64,000 nt of DNA from the NCBI GenBank assembly GCA_947044365.1, contig OX345652.1, positions 2,560,940-2,624,939 on the forward strand, in the 5' to 3' direction. The notes beneath the pieces are model-generated. The model was not told the origin of the DNA, made no database searches, and saw only the letters and a list, made by a program, of their open reading frames with translations. Both the position numbers and the translations under genes were made by a program. Shown here piece after piece: positions 60,901-64,000 of the stretch. Numbering within the stretch: position 1 is the stretch's first letter; each line of letters begins with the position of its first letter. This DNA is from Petrosia ficiformis (Eukaryota; Porifera; Demospongiae; Haplosclerida; Petrosiidae).

Positions 60901-63900
60901 CCTGCCATATGCTCCATATCCTGACGCATATACCTACATAAAACAAACACAATAATCATGTGTAATTCTTGTGTAAAGGACAGTAATGCATGAGTGGGTG
61001 CTACAAATTTGCATAATTAATATACAGTGTATACACTACTGGATGAATAACAGATTAGTGGGAGTGAAGGGCAGCACAAAGGAACTCTTCCTGGATATAT
61101 CAAATTCACTCCATTTCTATAAAAAATAGTAAAGCAATGAAAGAAACAGTTCAATCAAATTTAATATTATTCTGTGGCAGAAGATATCTTTTCAGTGTAA
61201 ATACAGTTTAGACTATATAGCATATTTACCATGAATCCATGTAGAATAATGACTTTATATGTAATATAGTGTATAGTATATATCATAAGATTAATACTGT
61301 AACTCAATAATGAAGCAAAGGATTGAAATGTGACATACACAAAAGAGAATGGAAAGGATAATTATATGAAAATGGTACAGGTAAAAAGATTGTTGATCAT
61401 TCCAAACTAGAGTTATGAACACTTTCAGTCAAGGTGAACATAAATGACTTTTACCTTTCCATCTTGAGTGACAGCAAACACAGTTTGTTCACCTCCAATG
61501 ATCTGAATAGGATTCAATTCTGAAAAACTTTCACATAATCTTGCAGCTTTCACTTTATTACCCTCAACACCCCCAAGTTGGCCTCTGTGATTATGACCCC
61601 AACCATAAACTGAAAACTTACTTCCAAGTGGCATACTCCAATCTTTGGGGTATCTGAAATTATAATACATCATTAATAGATATTTTATTGATATTAAATG
61701 AATAAATTTATGTCACTAGAAAAACTTATAAAACCTGCTGTCATTCGAGTGTTGTAATAAAGGTAATTATCTATGTATTTGTATTTCAATGTTGCTTCTA
61801 GAGACTTAAAAAGGACCATTGCATATATTATAATAAGTTAATAACTATACTAGTTATGGCTGCGATTTGAAGACAGGAATGAAACTCTGTATCACATATT
61901 TTTAGGATACATAATTTTGCTCAGCTTGTTTCAATAATGTATTGCAAATGATAATACCTTTGCATCCAGAGAAGCAGCTGTTCATCATGCTCCTGCCTAA
62001 ATGTAACATGATCCTCATGGTCTCTACTATCTACTTCAGATGGACTTCTTAACATGTCAATGCGCTCATTCACTTCCCATAAGAATCTATATATACAATA
62101 TTTACAAGTCATGTACAATATATGAATTAGTGGTTGTTTTTTGTTTTTTTTTTCAAGGGGTACCATCAGAGGTTTGGGCCAAATTGGCTCAAAAATGTGT
62201 GTCAATGGGAATACATCTTGAGCCAATTAACAAAGAGTTAATGCTGTTAGTTGCCCCTAGAGAGGATTGTGCAGTGCCAAATAAGAAGCTCTTTGGCCAA
62301 TGGTGTGCCATATCAGCTTAATAAGCTCATATGGCACACTATTGGCCCAAAGAGCTGGGTACCATACACTTTGCATGCTAATGCACACTCTGTTATATAC
62401 ATGTACACTAAAATCCATATAAGCCACTATATGTGTCAAAGTACAGTTTTAGTCTTTTTTGTCAACCATGCACACAATTCTATGTATGTTGGTGTGTCTT
62501 GTTGAGTAAGTGGTACATGTAGCTTAAAACTAACTATGTGCATACTCACTCAATGACTACAACAAACAATGAAAAAAGAAATACAAAGTGCACTCTCCAC
62601 CTCATATCTTGAATCAGCTGTTATGTTGTCAAAATACATGTACATGTAGATAAGTTTAAACTTACTTAGCAGGTGCCACAGTTCTCTGTTGTAATGCTTT
62701 AGCCATTCTAGCAGCCATACAGTATTGTACAAACCATGTCCATTTAGTCATATCAGAACAACATTGCATAGTGTCTAGTTCAAGATCACAAGCCAGAGCA
62801 GCAAGGGACTGAATGAAATAATAATGTGTATTATGCATGTATTTACATAAATGCTAATGACATGATAATAAAAAATACAATTTAGCCTTCTAAATGTAGT
62901 AAAATAACAAAGTCATTGACTCATTTTTCCTACCTGGAAGAAAGTACTATGTTGTAACTGTGAACCGTTGGTGACATGAGATATTTCATAATTATATTGT
63001 TTTGATAGTGCATCTGGTAGACCTCTCACAAGACCTCCAAGTGAAGATATAGCTCCTCCAGTCTAAAGAAAAGAGAAGGACCTTTCAATAGATTGTGAGA
63101 GTATAAAATTCACAAATAGTCATGTGTCACAACTTTTTTCACCAAATATGTAATTATCAATTTCCATGTATGTTACCAATGTAAAATTTCACAGATGGAA
63201 AAAGTATGAACAATGAAGATTTAAACAATAATTACTAGTGACATAAACTGCTGTAACAAGATACTGTATATGGAGAAAAAGTATCCCTGTGATTGCTTTG
63301 TGGTGCCCAACATTCATCAATCATGACCATATTTCTCATGCCTGAATCACAACAGCATATTATAGTTATTATTTTGCCTGCTCTTATTACTTTCCAAAGG
63401 AACTTTAGGAATATAATTCAGATAGAACATCTATTATAGTACCAGTCAACTAAACACTCTGGCTTGTGATCAACTAAACACTCTGGCTTGTGCTTCATGT
63501 AAGCACATGAAATAATTAGAGGATATACATGTGTATGGTACTATACTACACTGCTATGATAGAAACCCTACCAGGCTACCCCTGCCATGCATGTACCCGT
63601 TAGTGTAGTAACAGTACCATATGTACACACTGACATACATGAATCATGAAACCAACAACATTCGGATAAAAACTTCAAATGTTCATTACTATTGTTATAA
63701 TTAAAACATATAGACTTACTTCTTTAGCACATTCTGAAGGAGCAATGGCACCCGATACAAGTACAGTTCCCATTGGTGATCCAATGAGCCTTCTAAGTTG
63801 TTGTATTGCCCATGTACGTTGATTTGCATCAAGAGTACTAAGCTGTGCACATGCAGCCAGAGCAGCTCCAAGACGACTGATAGAATCTTGATTAGGTGTT

Positions 63901-64000
63901 GTATCAAGTTGAAAATCAAGTAGACATGTAACCAGATTAATTGAAGGATGGGATTGAAGAGCTCTGTCTGAGAGTTGTACTTCTACTGTGGGTTTTTTTG
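54914..64000 (-). CDS. HERC2: HERC2 E3 ubiquitin ligase (C-terminal part)
   Basis: Twelve exons in coding order: 64000-63720 (runs off the window), 63062-62934, 62808-62666, 62086-61958, 61653-61455, 60933-60713, 60460-60283, 59978-59725, 59529-59310, 58000-57701, 56786-55758, 55117-54914 (TAG). All join in frame, about 1,095 aa. The first four encode the conserved segment before the third RCC1-like domain ([19 protein letters not shown]). Exons 61653-57701 encode that seven-bladed propeller ([54 protein letters not shown]). The 1,029-bp exon plus the last exon are the HECT domain ([47 protein letters not shown]). The ubiquitin-accepting Cys is in [16 protein letters not shown] (codon 55066-55064). 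The end [11 protein letters not shown] favours HERC2 over HERC1. The protein stops soon after; the acidic vertebrate tail is reduced to a short Asp/Leu end. Confidence 0.96.
55282..55430. mobile_element. Short pogo/Tc1-type MITE relative
   Basis: The left end TAGTGGAACTCCTCTATTCC and the right end ATACAGGAGTTTCACTG are inverted and resemble the ends of 14908-15478. TA follows the right end, while the left flank is degraded. It lies in the last HERC2 intron. Confidence 0.7.
56985..57400 (+). repeat. Interspersed repeat (39.7-kb family), copy in HERC2 intron
   Basis: It shares GGTAGCAAAATAATACATGG, CTCTAAGCTTTCTGCATGAC and a (CA)n/(TA)n stretch in place of the (TA)n of the 39.7-kb copy. It lies in the HERC2 intron 56787-57700. 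Confidence 0.7.
57614..57666. repeat. Perfect 25-bp hairpin with 3-nt loop
   Basis: Arms 57614-57638 and 57642-57666 are exact reverse complements (each contains AACTCTCTATATCTGT or its complement), with loop ATC. On the HERC2 strand it begins 33 nt inside the intron after the donor of exon 58000-57701. No target duplication was found. Role unknown. Confidence 0.9.
58568..59010 (-). mobile_element. Full-length-looking copy of the GGCCCGTAGGGCCATCC-end repeat
   Basis: About 440 bp. The left end CATCCCTATGATTGCTTTAC and the complement of the right end (GGCCATCCCTATAATTGCTT) match as short inverted repeats. The centre holds a GC-rich block (TTGATCGCGCGTTCGTTTAC, GAGCCCCCGGGAATGACGCA). It contains both the 3' block seen alone at 32775-32943 and 63273-63432 and the 5' block seen at 31.7 kb. 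It lies in the HERC2 intron 58001-59309. Confidence 0.75.
61296..61453 (+). mobile_element. MITE with TTCACATTCAC-type end abutting a HERC2 donor site
   Basis: It matches 9992-10192 from AATAATGAAGCAAAGGATTG through AAAGAGAATGGAAAGGA to the end AAGGTGAACATAAATGACTT. The right edge runs to within a few bases of the splice donor of HERC2 exon 61653-61455, so the intron positions just after the donor are element-derived. Confidence 0.7.
62167..62357. mobile_element. hAT-type MITE with rearranged right end and perfect 8-bp duplication
   Basis: It starts CAGAGGTTTGGGCCAAATTG. Flanking octamers GGTACCAT (62159-62166) and GGTACCAT (62358-62365) are identical. The right end does not finish in the family terminus. 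Instead GGCCAATGGTGTGCCATATC is followed by its own near-complement (ATATGGCACACTATTGGCC), forming a hairpin. It lies in the HERC2 intron between exons 62666-62808 and 61958-62086. Confidence 0.88.
63273..63432 (-). mobile_element. Dispersed repeat, 3' block only
   Basis: From GAAAAAGTATCCCTGTGATT to TAATTCAGATAGAACATC it matches the left half of 58568-59010 in the same orientation. It lies in the HERC2 intron between exons 63720-64000 and 62934-63062. Confidence 0.65.

Overview
This is a eukaryotic, intron-rich, AT-rich chromosomal window. The gene set is animal: an ACSBG-type acyl-CoA synthetase, LAMTOR1, SCLT1, coproporphyrinogen oxidase, calpain-15 and HERC2. Short exons, GT-AG introns packed with ACATGTAC-type repeats and many small foldback or MITE-like elements fit an early-branching metazoan. 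A demosponge such as Amphimedon is my best guess, but that is inference and nothing here proves the species. All gene models were assembled by eye from splice sites, reading phase and remembered family sequences. Every exon junction listed keeps the reading frame.

Layout. 1-344 is a minisatellite. 514-9656 (+) is the 3' part of an ACSBG-like very-long-chain acyl-CoA synthetase (10 exons, 5' end outside the window). 10549-14061 (-) is a complete LAMTOR1 (Ragulator p18; 6 exons, 157 aa). 14310-34846 (+) is a complete SCLT1 (22 exons, 734 aa), divergent from LAMTOR1 across a 248-bp shared promoter. Its introns contain an antisense two-exon tyrosine-recombinase (Crypton/DUF3504-like) gene at 18272-19747, a broken RecQ-like helicase fragment at 33172-33640, a 102-bp tandem repeat and several MITEs. 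36739-38037 (-) is an intronless CPOX gene, head to head with, and possibly overlapping, calpain-15 at 38012-53215 (+, 13 exons, 867 aa). 54914-64000 (-) is the 3' part of HERC2 (12 exons: third RCC1-like propeller plus HECT ligase domain), whose 5' end lies beyond the right edge.

Functional themes. The host genes are housekeeping: lipid activation, lysosomal mTORC1 anchoring, centriole distal appendage, haem synthesis, a cytosolic protease and a ubiquitin ligase. I see no operon-like or biosynthetic grouping. The non-gene content is the richer part: a hAT MITE family with readable 8-bp target duplications, a piggyBac-type element between TTAA sites, a pogo/Tc1-type element between TA sites, a MITE with a 5-bp duplication, a foldback with two 143-bp arms differing at one base, and a set of palindromes that share a central loop although at least one has unrelated arms. 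Calpain-15 intron 5 (42515-45827) is the densest nest of these. No tRNA, rRNA or CRISPR array was recognised.
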